This document shows, one piece after another, positions 1-6,938 of a stretch of 17,703 bases of DNA. The notes under the pieces were generated by a model. It did no database searches, was not told the origin of the DNA, and saw only the letters and a list, made by a program, of their open reading frames with translations. The position numbers and the translations under genes were made by a program. Source of the stretch: Nitrososphaerota archaeon (GTDB lineage Archaea > Thermoproteota > Nitrososphaeria > Nitrososphaerales > CADDZS01); contig DAHVAI010000449.1 in assembly GCA_027314685.1 (NCBI GenBank), positions 1 to 17,703 of the forward strand, given 5' to 3'. How positions within the stretch are numbered: the first letter of the stretch is position 1; the number at the start of each line of letters is the position of its first letter.

Positions 1-1
1 C

Positions 2-925
2 AAGGTGTGCGGTTCGGGGTTGAAGGCAATAATGCTCGCAGCCCAATCCATCCGAGCAGGTGACGCCGTTTGTACAATTGCAGGAGGCATGGAAAGCATG
101 AGTCAGACCCCCCATCTTCTGAAGGATCTACGTTGGGGTCTAAGAATGGGTGATTCGAAGATGCTCGATGCAATGATCACAGACGGCCTTTGGGATGCAT
201 TCAACAACTATCACATGGGGATGACTGGGGAAATTATAGCCGAGAAGTACGGAGTTACGAGAGAGGAGGCAGACGAGTTTTCTCTTAATTCATACAGAAA
301 AGCAATCAAGGCTATCTCGCAAGGATACTTCAAGGACGAGATAGTACCAGTCGGTATTGAACGTTCCGACGGTAAACCTGAACAATTCTCAGTAGATGAG
401 TGCGTTAGACGCGACACGACTCTTGAAGGTCTACGTTCGCTGAAACCTGTTTTCAAACAGAATGGCATTCTGACTCCTGGCAACTCTTCAAAGCTCTCGG
501 ACGGCGCGGCTGCTGTAATGGTATCTTCAGAGGCAATGGCCAGATCACGAGATCAGGACATACTGGCAAGAATCGTTGAGTACGACCAAATTGGGGTAAA
601 GCCAGAGCTAGTGATGGAAGCCCCAATACCTGCCAGCAAGAAGGTCTTGAAGAAAGCTGGCCTTGCGATAAACGATATTGATTTAGTAGAGCACAACGAA
701 GCATATTCAACCGCAAGCGTTGTCATTCAAAGGGAGCTTGGCATACCTGATAACAAATTCAACGTGAATGGAGGTGCAATTGCGTTAGGTCATCCGATTG
801 GATGTACCGGTGCTGCTCTAGTTGCCAAGATGACATACGCTCTCAGAAATAGGAGACTACATAGAGGACTAGTAACACTTTGTTTAGGCGGGGGAGAGGC
901 CGTCGCAATGATACTCGAAGTATGA
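2..925 (+). CDS. Thiolase (acetyl-CoA C-acetyltransferase), 5'-truncated by window edge
   Basis: This is the C-terminal three quarters of a thiolase; the frame is already open at base 2, so the gene starts outside the window and the GTG at 5 is not its start. Directly visible are the nucleophilic-cysteine motif KVCGSGLKA (Cys codon 8-10), HNEAYSTAS (His codon 692-694), the thiolase signature GGAIALGHPIGCTGA with the catalytic His (791-793), and the C-terminal CLGGGEAVAM with the second catalytic Cys (881-883). About 85-90 N-terminal residues are missing. The family condenses two acetyl-CoA to acetoacetyl-CoA or cleaves 3-ketoacyl-CoA. In archaea it can serve mevalonate/isoprenoid synthesis, beta-oxidation or the 3-hydroxypropionate/4-hydroxybutyrate cycle, and the visible sequence does not decide which. 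All catalytic residues in view are intact, unlike the SCP2-type archaeal thiolase that pairs with a DUF35 protein. Confidence 0.93.
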   Translation, partial: KVCGSGLKAIMLAAQSIRAGDAVCTIAGGMESMSQTPHLLKDLRWGLRMGDSKMLDAMITDGLWDAFNNYHMGMTGEIIAEKYGVTREEADEFSLNSYRKAIKAISQGYFKDEIVPVGIERSDGKPEQFSVDECVRRDTTLEGLRSLKPVFKQNGILTPGNSSKLSDGAAAVMVSSEAMARSRDQDILARIVEYDQIGVKPELVMEAPIPASKKVLKKAGLAINDIDLVEHNEAYSTASVVIQRELGIPDNKFNVNGGAIALGHPIGCTGAALVAKMTYALRNRRLHRGLVTLCLGGGEAVAMILEV

Positions 926-1036
926 GCTATGGATATCCCATACTAGTAATCTCACGCGTGAATCAGATTCTCAATTTTGGGAATCGTCTACCTTGATTTT
1001 AAGCCTAGCCAACCCATTCTGACATAGGGAGATAAA

Positions 1037-1162
1037 TTGCAGACCGCAAAAACGGTTCCTCACAATCATATGAGTGACAGAGTTGAATTTCACGCCCTCA
1101 TTGCAAGACTCAGTAAAGAGTATCCGAACGAGATTGCAGAGTTTGAAACTGGAGACAAGTGA
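1037..1162 (+). CDS. Possible small leader ORF upstream of the PAC2 gene
   Basis: An ORF of 41 codons from TTG 1037, or 30 from ATG 1070, ends in TGA at 1160-1162. It lies in the same frame as the PAC2 gene that starts at 1172, separated from it by that stop and three codons. A good Shine-Dalgarno-like GGGAG sits 6 nt before TTG 1037, and GATAAATT (1031-1038) could instead be a TATA element for the ATG start. The product from the ATG begins MSDRVEFHALIARLSKEY; it is charged and has no recognisable domain. It could be a translated small protein, a regulatory leader peptide, or chance. Its stop codon overlaps the GAGG (1161-1164) that probably serves as ribosome-binding site for PAC2, which would allow translational coupling. 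Confidence 0.33.
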   Translation: MQTAKTVPHNHMSDRVEFHALIARLSKEYPNEIAEFETGDK

Positions 1163-1171
1163 GGAAGATAC

Positions 1172-1927
1172 ATGCATCGTTCGAACGCATCGAAGGTACA
1201 GATAGTCGAGTACGGCGATTCTAAGCTTTTCAGACCTAACATCATAGTTGGTCTACCTGAGGTAGGTCTCGCGGGATCTATTGCAACTTCATACCTTGCC
1301 CACGCGCTCCAGCTGCCAGAGATTGGATATGTAGAATCAGAACTTGAGCTGCCGGTCATCATTGTTGAGAAAAGTGTGCCTAAATACCCTTTCAGAATCT
1401 ACGGCAAACGGAACCTTGTAGTGTTTGTATGTGATATACCATTGACACCTCGGCTTGCGACCGAGTTCTCTTTCTCATTGGTCGAGTGGGCCCTTACAAA
1501 ACACAGCAAACTCGTGATTGGTACAAGTGGTCTACCGTCAAGTGACAGACTCGAACAGGAACAGGAGTTACCAAACGTCTTCTACGCAAGCACTGCTCAG
1601 AAAGACGCCTATTCCTCCATAATGGGAGCGGCCCAACCTCTTGAAGAGGGCGTTTTTATGGGAACGTATTCGCTTATTCTGAAGAGATGCATGACGATGC
1701 GGCAACCAAACATTACCTTCTTTGCAGAATCACATCTTGACTTTCCAGACCCTGGAGCAGCTGCTGCCGTGATCAACGTCTTGAAACTGTTACTGGGGTT
1801 AGACATAGATATTAGGCCGCTGTTGCTAGAATCTGAGCAGATTAGGCTGAAGACTCGAGACCTAATGAAACGAACACAAAAGTCAATGAAAGAAATGTCA
1901 CAAGGTACGCCTGAGCTGTACGCATGA
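1172..1927 (+). CDS. PAC2-family proteasome assembly chaperone
   Basis: A 251-residue protein of the PAC2 family. The N-terminal core has NIIVGLPEVGLAGSIATSYL (about residues 23-42), the glycine-rich loop and strand pattern of PAC2 proteins. It continues through GTSGLPSS (about 115-122), a second conserved glycine loop EGVFMGTYSLIL (158-169), and a C-terminal helical region rich in Lys/Arg/Glu. Archaeal family members (PbaA/PbaB) are soluble chaperones or activators that bind the alpha ring of the 20S proteasome. The protein ends in Leu-Tyr-Ala, which fits the hydrophobic-Tyr-any (HbYX) C-terminal motif used to dock into alpha-ring pockets. The start is ATG 1172, with GAGG (1161-1164) 7 nt upstream. 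It probably acts in the cytosol on proteasome assembly or gating. The upstream small ORF may be co-transcribed, and a chaperone gene (Hsp20) follows after a 414-bp gap. Confidence 0.88.
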   Translation: MHRSNASKVQIVEYGDSKLFRPNIIVGLPEVGLAGSIATSYLAHALQLPEIGYVESELELPVIIVEKSVPKYPFRIYGKRNLVVFVCDIPLTPRLATEFSFSLVEWALTKHSKLVIGTSGLPSSDRLEQEQELPNVFYASTAQKDAYSSIMGAAQPLEEGVFMGTYSLILKRCMTMRQPNITFFAESHLDFPDPGAAAAVINVLKLLLGLDIDIRPLLLESEQIRLKTRDLMKRTQKSMKEMSQGTPELYA

Positions 1928-2199
1928 TTCATAAGGGGTGGGTTAGCCTTGTGGTATGGCTAAGATGATACTTTTTCGGACGTTGGGAAAGAGATTGAGG
2001 AAATATTCTCTGGCTATTATATCGCCCTTTTTGATGTCCTTACCAGAAGAAAGTAAAATTTGAGATGCAGGCGATTTCAATCAGGTTGACCTTTGGGATA
2101 AATCCGGCAAGCGGATCGGCAAGATTCCGAAATGGCATTGTAGTGATGACTTTTTCACTAAGCAAGAGAAATCATGTAGTTAAATTAGTTTGAAGCGAG

Positions 2200-2206
2200 T
2201 TTATAG
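2200..2206 (+). promoter_or_regulatory. Strong TATA box with no obvious downstream ORF
   Basis: TTTATAG inside GAGTTTATAGAAATTAAT is close to the archaeal TATA consensus. Transcription would be expected to start near 2228-2232, yet the only ORF there is 12 codons (ATG 2254). It could drive a small RNA or give hsp20 a second transcript with a leader of about 110 nt. Confidence 0.4.
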
Positions 2207-2306
2207 AAATTAATAGTGAGGAATCTGGGCATACCTCGGAGACCGTGGATAATATGAGCGATCCAAACGTGGTAGGTCTTTCTCAAGTTTGAAAATTGTC
2301 TCACAC

Positions 2307-2313
2307 CTTATAT
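2307..2313 (+). promoter_or_regulatory. TATA box of the Hsp20 gene
   Basis: CTTATAT (2307-2313) is centred about 31 nt before the ATG at 2342, placing transcription start within a few bases of the start codon. That fits a leaderless or nearly leaderless mRNA, and no Shine-Dalgarno sequence precedes the ATG. Confidence 0.5.
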
Positions 2314-2341
2314 TGCACATCTGCCTATAATTTTTAGGCGA

Positions 2342-2875
2342 ATGTCGATTTTGGCAGCAAACAAAAAGAAGGATGTCAAGGAGAACAGGAAGGGACAGAT
2401 AGTTCTGAGAAGGCCAGAAGAGAGCATCCTTGAACTAGACAGAGCACTCTCGGATTACATCAGACGTTTTGACAGTACGTGGCCATCTCTCTTCCAGGGC
2501 GGGTTCTTCGGCCCACGCTGGTGGCGCTCGTTTGAGCTACCGGAAACTAGGCGCGCTTTCGCAGATCTGATAGATTCTGGGGATCATTATAGTGTTAAGA
2601 TAGAGGTTCCAGGTATACCTAAGGAGAAGCTCGACATTTCCGTTACTCCAAAGGGGATAAAGATTGAGGGCGAGGCGGAAACGAAAATCGACGAGGATAA
2701 GGAAGGCTACATTCACAAAGAGAGGACGTGGTCAAAAGTGAAAAGAGAGCTAGCTTTTCCCGAAGAGGTAGTTCCGGATCAGGCAAACGCTGAAATCAAA
2801 GAAGGAGTACTGCAAGTTACAGTCCCAAAGAAGAGTCCTACAGAGGTAAAGTCGCACAAAGTCCAAGTGAAGTAG
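2342..2875 (+). CDS. Small heat shock protein, Hsp20/alpha-crystallin family
   Basis: A 177-residue small heat shock protein: an ATP-independent cytosolic holdase that assembles into oligomers and keeps unfolded proteins soluble. The basic N-terminal arm (residues 1-75) contains an aromatic-rich stretch WPSLFQGGFFGPRWW, typical of the variable client-binding arm. The alpha-crystallin domain runs about 78-165, with YSVKIEVPGIPKEKLDISV, then GIKIEGEAE, a KVKRELAFPEEV strand and the closing GVLQVTVPKK. The tail ends VKSHKVQVK, where VQV may act as the I/V-X-I/V motif that locks the domain to a neighbouring subunit. The length is slightly above the usual 140-165 residues because of the long N-terminal arm. 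The start ATG 2342 is supported by the TATA element at 2307-2313. The gene stands alone, followed by a convergent zinc-finger gene. Confidence 0.95.
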   Translation: MSILAANKKKDVKENRKGQIVLRRPEESILELDRALSDYIRRFDSTWPSLFQGGFFGPRWWRSFELPETRRAFADLIDSGDHYSVKIEVPGIPKEKLDISVTPKGIKIEGEAETKIDEDKEGYIHKERTWSKVKRELAFPEEVVPDQANAEIKEGVLQVTVPKKSPTEVKSHKVQVK

Positions 2876-2881
2876 ATAAGC

Positions 2882-3010
2882 TCAATATTTTTCTTCGTAC
2901 GAGATTCCGGAATGCTCGTTTCTTAGATGAGCGGTCATCTCGGAATCTGTCGAAAACTTTCTGCCGCAAACAGGACATCTCCTTCCTCTTTCATCATAGG
3001 GCGTGACCAC
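2882..3010 (-). CDS. Tiny C2H2 zinc-finger protein
   Basis: A 42-residue ORF (GTG start 3010; TTG 3016 would give 44) whose centre is a textbook C2H2 finger: CPVCGRKFSTDSEMTAHLRNEH has Cys-x2-Cys-x12-His-x4-His, with the conserved Phe and Leu of the finger core at the right spacing. The flanks are short and charged (PYDERGRR before, SGISYEEKY after), so the protein is essentially one finger. Single-finger proteins of this size occur widely in archaea and are presumed nucleic-acid or protein binders; the specific role is unknown. The gene converges on hsp20 (stop 6 bp from the Hsp20 stop) and diverges from the cyclo-ligase gene. An AT-rich element at 3051-3065 on this strand could be the promoter. 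The start codon is uncertain because no ATG exists in frame. Confidence 0.72.
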   Translation of the reverse strand: MVTPYDERGRRCPVCGRKFSTDSEMTAHLRNEHSGISYEEKY

Positions 3011-3089
3011 TGTCAAGATTTCAGGTCTAGATTTCTTTGGATCGATTCAAAGTAAAAATAATTTCGAATAAAACTGGGCGAAGACTGAA

Positions 3090-3097
3090 TTTATAAG
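3090..3097 (+). promoter_or_regulatory. TATA box upstream of the cyclo-ligase gene
   Basis: TTTATAAG matches the archaeal TATA consensus. The predicted transcription start is about 3119-3122, more than 45 nt before the first in-frame ATG (3168). This suggests translation begins further upstream than that ATG. Confidence 0.55.
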
Positions 3098-3167
3098 AAT
3101 GCTTCTATTTCATATTCCTTGAGTCAGCCTGAGCAAAGAAGAACTGCGCCTCAAGGCAAATCAGAAA

Positions 3168-3689
3168 ATGCGGTCGATGGGCATTGACCACGTGCTGGCC
3201 ATGAGCGAAAGAATTAGAGAGAAAGTCGAACATCTCCCTGAGTTTGTAAGCTCGGATATAATCGCATCATACGTTGCGACTAACGAGGAAGTTCAAACCG
3301 AGCAAATAATCCGAGACTCATTGAGTCAAGGCAAAAGGGTACTAGTTCCTAAGGTTATTTCTCGAAACGAGCTATTATTTTCAGAAATTAAGGAAATGGC
3401 TGATCTTGAGACAGGGACGTTCGGTTTATTGGAACCAAAACTCAGCTTGATTCGTCGCGTTCCCCTGATGGATGCAAAACTCATCCTAGTACCTGTGGTT
3501 GCATGGGACGAAAGGGGTTATCGAGTCGGCCATGGAAATGCATACTTCGATTCCGCGCTTTCCGGGATAACGAGTATTACAATTGGTCTTGGTTTTGAGG
3601 CACAAAGAACGGATCACGTTCCAGAAGAAAGACACGACGTCCCTCTGAAAATGATTATCACAGAAAAAAGAATTATGCGTTTCGACTAG
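3168..3689 (+). CDS. 5-formyltetrahydrofolate cyclo-ligase family protein (divergent); start uncertain
   Basis: A 173-residue product from ATG 3168. The central VLVPKVISRNELLFSEI, then FGLLEP (about 85-90) and the region LILVPVVAWDERGYRVGHG followed by NAYFDSAL match the 5-formyl-THF cyclo-ligase (MTHFS) fold, which makes 5,10-methenyl-THF using ATP. The glycine-rich signature, usually G-Y-G-G-G-Y-Y-D, is G-H-G-N-A-Y-F-D here, so substrate or activity may differ. The frame is open back to 3123 and encodes SLSKEELRLKANQK just before the ATG, which looks like the family's N-terminal basic helix (K..LR). The ATG product lacks it. No ATG, GTG or TTG lies in frame there; CTG 3129 is the only near-cognate codon. 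A rare CTG start or a one-base frameshift after TTG 3119 would explain this. The gene ends exactly where the convergent MFS gene ends. Confidence 0.8.
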   Translation: MRSMGIDHVLAMSERIREKVEHLPEFVSSDIIASYVATNEEVQTEQIIRDSLSQGKRVLVPKVISRNELLFSEIKEMADLETGTFGLLEPKLSLIRRVPLMDAKLILVPVVAWDERGYRVGHGNAYFDSALSGITSITIGLGFEAQRTDHVPEERHDVPLKMIITEKRIMRFD

Positions 3690-4913
3690 CTAGCTTCTCA
3701 TCGTGTAGAGAACGAAGGCAGCAATACCGAACGGGAGCAGGGATGCCAAGAATGGTATGATCGGAGAGATGTTGCTATACAGAAGACCGGCGAACACCTG
3801 CGAGGGTAGAGAAACCATTGTGGGAAGTATGCTGAACATCGCAAGGACTTTCCCTCTGTTTTGCTTCTCAATGGCTTCTGCCTGCAAAGTAGATAGAGAC
3901 GGAGTCTGAAGTGCCGTTGAGACAGCGCCAGTCACTCCCCATTCCAGAAGCTCATCCATGGATTTTGCTTGGGTGAACATTACATTGCTCACGGGTGCGG
4001 CAACCGAGGCGAGCAATATACTGGTTTTCGAACCCAGTCTGCGAATCAAGAATACAACCGCGAATAGAAGACAGACTGTCGTTACACCAGCAAGATCTAC
4101 AACAAAGCTGTAGGAAATCGCATTTATCTTCAGATAATCCACAACGTATATTGATACAAACGGCGAAGTCAATCCAGTTCCAATACCCGCTAGTGTGACA
4201 TAGATCAAGAGTCGCTTCACAATCTTTGTTGATTTCCTGACTGAACTAATCCCTTCGACAAATGAAGCACTGAAGTAGGAGAGAAAAGATTTCGTCGGCA
4301 TTTTTCCTACGACGTATGTTTCTGAGAGATTGACGGTTCGGATCGCGACCGCGATTATTCCAAAGAGCCCCGCGATTACATAGGAGAATTGCAACCCATG
4401 TCTTGCGCCAAACTCATTGATCAACAATCCACCGAATGTGGGAGCAAACATCGACGGAATTGTGTTTATTGCACTGAATACCGCAAACCCTCGTATCCTA
4501 TCATCAGCCCTAATTGAATCCATCATTATAGAGTTGAAGGCAGGCGTGTAGATGCTTGCTGCAGAAGCCAGAGTTAGTGGAAGTATTATAAATATCGATG
4601 AGCCGGCTAGAGAGTAAACGAAACTAGCTCCAACGGAGATCCAGCTAAATACGATCACAATCTTCCTTCTTCCCCACGTGTCTGCGATGTAACCGCCGAG
4701 AAACAGCGCGAATAGTGTAATGCCCGTCCCATAGGCGACCAAGAGACCAATAAGAAATGGAGAGGCTCCCAACGAAGCAAAGTAAACGGACTGGTAGGGG
4801 TTTGCCATAGCAGTTCCGACAGACCAGATTGCCGATGTCGAAGTGAGAACCAAGGCGCTCTTGGGCAACGCCATGAAGTTGCGAATCCTTGCGAATGTGC
4901 CTTCATCGCTCAT
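3690..4913 (-). CDS. Major facilitator superfamily (MFS) transporter
   Basis: A 407-residue integral membrane protein with about 12 hydrophobic segments in two halves. The loop between helices 2 and 3 carries GGYIADTWGRRKIVI (about residues 73-87), the classic MFS signature G-x-x-x-D-x-x-G-R-R. A charged cytoplasmic loop around residues 200-235 separates the halves. MFS proteins move small solutes by proton or other ion coupling, or uniport; the substrate cannot be told from sequence, and drug or metabolite efflux is a common role for proteins of this type. It is the last gene of a minus-strand run, 45 bp after the alcohol dehydrogenase, so co-transcription is plausible. Start ATG 4913 gives a short cytoplasmic N-terminus before the first helix. 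Confidence 0.92.
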   Translation of the reverse strand: MSDEGTFARIRNFMALPKSALVLTSTSAIWSVGTAMANPYQSVYFASLGASPFLIGLLVAYGTGITLFALFLGGYIADTWGRRKIVIVFSWISVGASFVYSLAGSSIFIILPLTLASAASIYTPAFNSIMMDSIRADDRIRGFAVFSAINTIPSMFAPTFGGLLINEFGARHGLQFSYVIAGLFGIIAVAIRTVNLSETYVVGKMPTKSFLSYFSASFVEGISSVRKSTKIVKRLLIYVTLAGIGTGLTSPFVSIYVVDYLKINAISYSFVVDLAGVTTVCLLFAVVFLIRRLGSKTSILLASVAAPVSNVMFTQAKSMDELLEWGVTGAVSTALQTPSLSTLQAEAIEKQNRGKVLAMFSILPTMVSLPSQVFAGLLYSNISPIIPFLASLLPFGIAAFVLYTMRS

Positions 4914-4958
4914 CTCATCTCGACCTGACTACAAACAAGGAAAACTGATCTGATAAGA

Positions 4959-5972
4959 CTAATTGATTTTGCAGTTTAAGACGAGAGCTCCGTCGACCTT
5001 CCCATTTTTCAGTTCCCTCAGAGCTTCATTTGCTTGTTCCAGTTTGCGCTCATTGACCTTGCTTTGCAATCTGAGCCTCACGGCGAGGTCTAGAAATTCC
5101 CTGGCATCAGAACGCGTGTTTGCCTCGACACTGAGTATTTTTCGCTCGCCAAACAGGTACCCGGCGTAATCAATTTCTGGTATGTTTGTCATGTGTATTG
5201 CCGCGATACATACGATCCCGCCCTTCTTGACATTCTTTAGAGCTTGCAGAACGACCTGACCCGCCGGAGCAAACACGATTGCACTGTCCAGCGTTGGCCT
5301 CGCAAGATCTTCATCAGAATTTGATTGAACCGTATTTGTGGCGCCGAGTTTCTTTGCTAGGTCTAAATGAGTTGAACTTCTGGAATAAGCTGTAGTTTCG
5401 TAACCTAGCTTGGATGCAAGTTGAAGAGCCAGGTGCGCAGATCCTCCGAACCCGAAAAAGCCTATCGACCCTCCGGGTCTGGGAAAAGACAACTTCATGG
5501 CTCGGTAGCCGATGATACCTGCGCACATGAGTGGTGCCAATTCTATGGGATCTGAGTTTGGAAGCGAAAACACGTAACCTTCCTTGGCTGTAACATATTC
5601 TGCATATCCGCCATTTACGTTGTATCCTGTGAAGGTCTTGTGGTCGCATAGATTCTCTCTCCCAGAAACACAGAATTCGCAGCGTCCGCACGTATCGTGT
5701 AGCCATGGTATCCCCACCAAATCCCCTTTGCAAAGACTCTTGACTGAGCTTCCAATCTCTAAGACTCTTCCCACTATTTCATGCCCAGGAACAACAGCTG
5801 GAAGCTTTGGTGGAAGATCTCCTTCTACAATGTGCAAATCGGTCCTGCAAACACCGCACGTCTCTACTTTTACCAGAATCTCATCCTCTCTGTATTCGGG
5901 CGGGCTCAATTCCTCGAATTTTAGAGGATCCATTTTAACATCGGATGGATTATGTAGTACCATTGCGCGCAT
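4959..5972 (-). CDS. Zinc-dependent alcohol dehydrogenase (MDR family)
   Basis: A 337-residue medium-chain dehydrogenase that oxidises an alcohol or reduces an aldehyde with NAD(P)(H). Catalytic zinc ligands are Cys42 (CGVCRTDLH), His64 with Glu65 (PGHEIVG) and Cys150. The structural-zinc lobe has Cys95, Cys98, Cys101 and Cys109 (CGRCEFC then ENLC). The Rossmann fold begins IGFFGFGGSAHLALQLA (170-186). Short length and the MCAG motif at the third zinc ligand fit the AdhA-like bacterial/archaeal subgroup. All zinc ligands are intact, so it should be active. It starts 27 bp after the stop of the upstream CBS gene on the same strand and is followed 45 bp later by the MFS gene. The CBS protein may be co-expressed and sense nucleotide state. 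The physiological substrate is not predictable. Confidence 0.95.
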   Translation of the reverse strand: MRAMVLHNPSDVKMDPLKFEELSPPEYREDEILVKVETCGVCRTDLHIVEGDLPPKLPAVVPGHEIVGRVLEIGSSVKSLCKGDLVGIPWLHDTCGRCEFCVSGRENLCDHKTFTGYNVNGGYAEYVTAKEGYVFSLPNSDPIELAPLMCAGIIGYRAMKLSFPRPGGSIGFFGFGGSAHLALQLASKLGYETTAYSRSSTHLDLAKKLGATNTVQSNSDEDLARPTLDSAIVFAPAGQVVLQALKNVKKGGIVCIAAIHMTNIPEIDYAGYLFGERKILSVEANTRSDAREFLDLAVRLRLQSKVNERKLEQANEALRELKNGKVDGALVLNCKIN

Positions 5973-5999
5973 GGTTGTCCAAGAGCTCCTGAAAAGCAG

Positions 6000-6827
6000 T
6001 TATCTTTTAATCACAAGTTTTCCATTTATCTTTGGTTTCATTAGGAGATCCCATGGGGTAACCACGCCCTTGTCACATACTAGGCATTCTACCACAACGT
6101 CCTTCATCGCAAGCGCGGCCTTCTTGATATTTGTCGTCCCGTCGATTGGAATGGGTTCAACCTTCTCTAGATCTCCCAAGCTTGCATCCAGCAATCTCTC
6201 GGGATGAATGGAAATATCGGAAAGCCTCGAACTGCTGAACAAGTAACCGATGATCCGCCTGTCCGTAACAAGTGTGTTCTCACCCTTGATGAACATACGT
6301 CGAAACCGGTGATTGAACATTTCCTGAAGCACCGCTTTCAGCTGGGTCCTCGACGGTAGCGAAAAGATCGGCGAAGCTACCTGTTCGACCGTCATTGTTG
6401 TGTCTAGGATGCCGTTTTGATACAATTCAAGAAGGTCTCGCAGACTGGCGAATCCTCCGAGTCGATCTGATTCAACCCATGAGAATCCAAATTTCGTCTT
6501 TTCAAAGACCTCGAGGAGACTAGCGATCTGATCGTTCACGTCAACAGTGGACAATTGAAGCGAAGCGTTTTCACAAGGCTGTTCCAAGAAACTCGCATAG
6601 TCCTTCGGCTGTGTCTCCTGCAAACTCGAAAGGCAAGAGAATCCGAAAACTGCAAATTTCTTCTTCTGACCGGGCTTGAACCCTATTGGAAGCGCGTCAA
6701 TCTGGTGAAAACGCAACAAAGAAACGGCAAGTAACATTTGCGTTCCAGGTTCCAGTACCGGATATGTTCTATTGAATATGTGAGGCAGAGCATCTCCAAT
6801 CTTCATTGGACCAAACAGAGAAACCAT
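6000..6827 (-). CDS. CBS-domain protein with about four CBS-like repeats
   Basis: A 275-residue soluble protein with four degenerate CBS-type repeats: about 8-68, 78-135, 147-197 and 215-262. The repeats show the usual alternation of hydrophobic strand and helix and end in motifs such as GFASLRDLLELY, RRIIGYLFSS and KGVVTPWDLLM. CBS pairs (Bateman modules) bind adenine nucleotides (AMP, ATP, SAM, c-di-AMP) and regulate partner proteins. There is no attached effector domain, so it probably acts as a stand-alone sensor. It is the first gene of the minus-strand run with the alcohol dehydrogenase and MFS transporter. The start ATG 6827 lies 111 bp from the divergent HTH_10 gene, with a shared AT-rich promoter region between. 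Repeats 1 and 2 are the weakest matches. Confidence 0.8.
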   Translation of the reverse strand: MVSLFGPMKIGDALPHIFNRTYPVLEPGTQMLLAVSLLRFHQIDALPIGFKPGQKKKFAVFGFSCLSSLQETQPKDYASFLEQPCENASLQLSTVDVNDQIASLLEVFEKTKFGFSWVESDRLGGFASLRDLLELYQNGILDTTMTVEQVASPIFSLPSRTQLKAVLQEMFNHRFRRMFIKGENTLVTDRRIIGYLFSSSRLSDISIHPERLLDASLGDLEKVEPIPIDGTTNIKKAALAMKDVVVECLVCDKGVVTPWDLLMKPKINGKLVIKR

Positions 6828-6868
6828 ATCTCTATTAGTGTTTACCGGCTGACATTGTCTTCGCAGTC

Positions 6869-6884
6869 TTATAATTAATATTGA
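6869..6884. promoter_or_regulatory. AT-rich core of a divergent promoter region
   Basis: TTATAATTAATATTGA lies between the divergent CBS gene (start 6827) and HTH_10 gene (start 6939). Read on the minus strand, AATTATAA could be the TATA element for the CBS gene, giving a leader of about 20-25 nt. Confidence 0.35.
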
Positions 6885-6902
6885 ATCATTTCAGTGCAAA
6901 GA

Positions 6903-6911
6903 GCATAAATT
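6903..6911 (+). promoter_or_regulatory. TATA box of the HTH_10 gene
   Basis: GCATAAATT is centred about 31 nt before ATG 6939, the spacing expected for a leaderless transcript. No Shine-Dalgarno sequence precedes the start. Confidence 0.5.
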
Positions 6912-6938
6912 AGTCAAATCCCACACTGATATTGACTC

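Larger units (their letters stand above)
1928..2341. other. 414-bp intergenic region with only weak short ORFs
   Basis: No confident gene lies here. Short open frames exist on both strands: minus 2080-1943 (TTG start, 45 aa, containing GKDIKKGDIIAREYFLNLF), plus 1956-2063 (35 aa, hydrophobic) and plus 2065-2193 (42 aa). They overlap each other, lack promoters at the expected spacing, and such lengths arise easily by chance. A short inverted repeat TAGTGA/TCACTA (about 2140-2160) has no T-tract typical of a terminator. The right part holds two TATA-like elements, listed separately. The region may contain gene debris or a small RNA upstream of hsp20. Confidence 0.5.

Noticed and set aside
971..1362. 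Minus-strand ORFs opposite the PAC2 gene start
   Set aside because: They are antisense shadows of the leader ORF and PAC2 gene, with low-complexity Ser-rich products.
1931..1975. tRNA-like sequence GGGTGGGTTAGCCTTGTGGT
   Set aside because: It resembles a tRNA 5' half, but no anticodon arm, T-loop (GGTTCRANYCC) or matching acceptor strand follows.
2140..2160. C-box-like GTGATGA suggesting a C/D box sRNA
   Set aside because: No D box (CTGA) is found at suitable spacing; the sequence is part of a short inverted repeat.
4020..4040. T-loop-like GGTTCGAA on the minus strand
   Set aside because: It lies inside the MFS gene frame with no cloverleaf around it.
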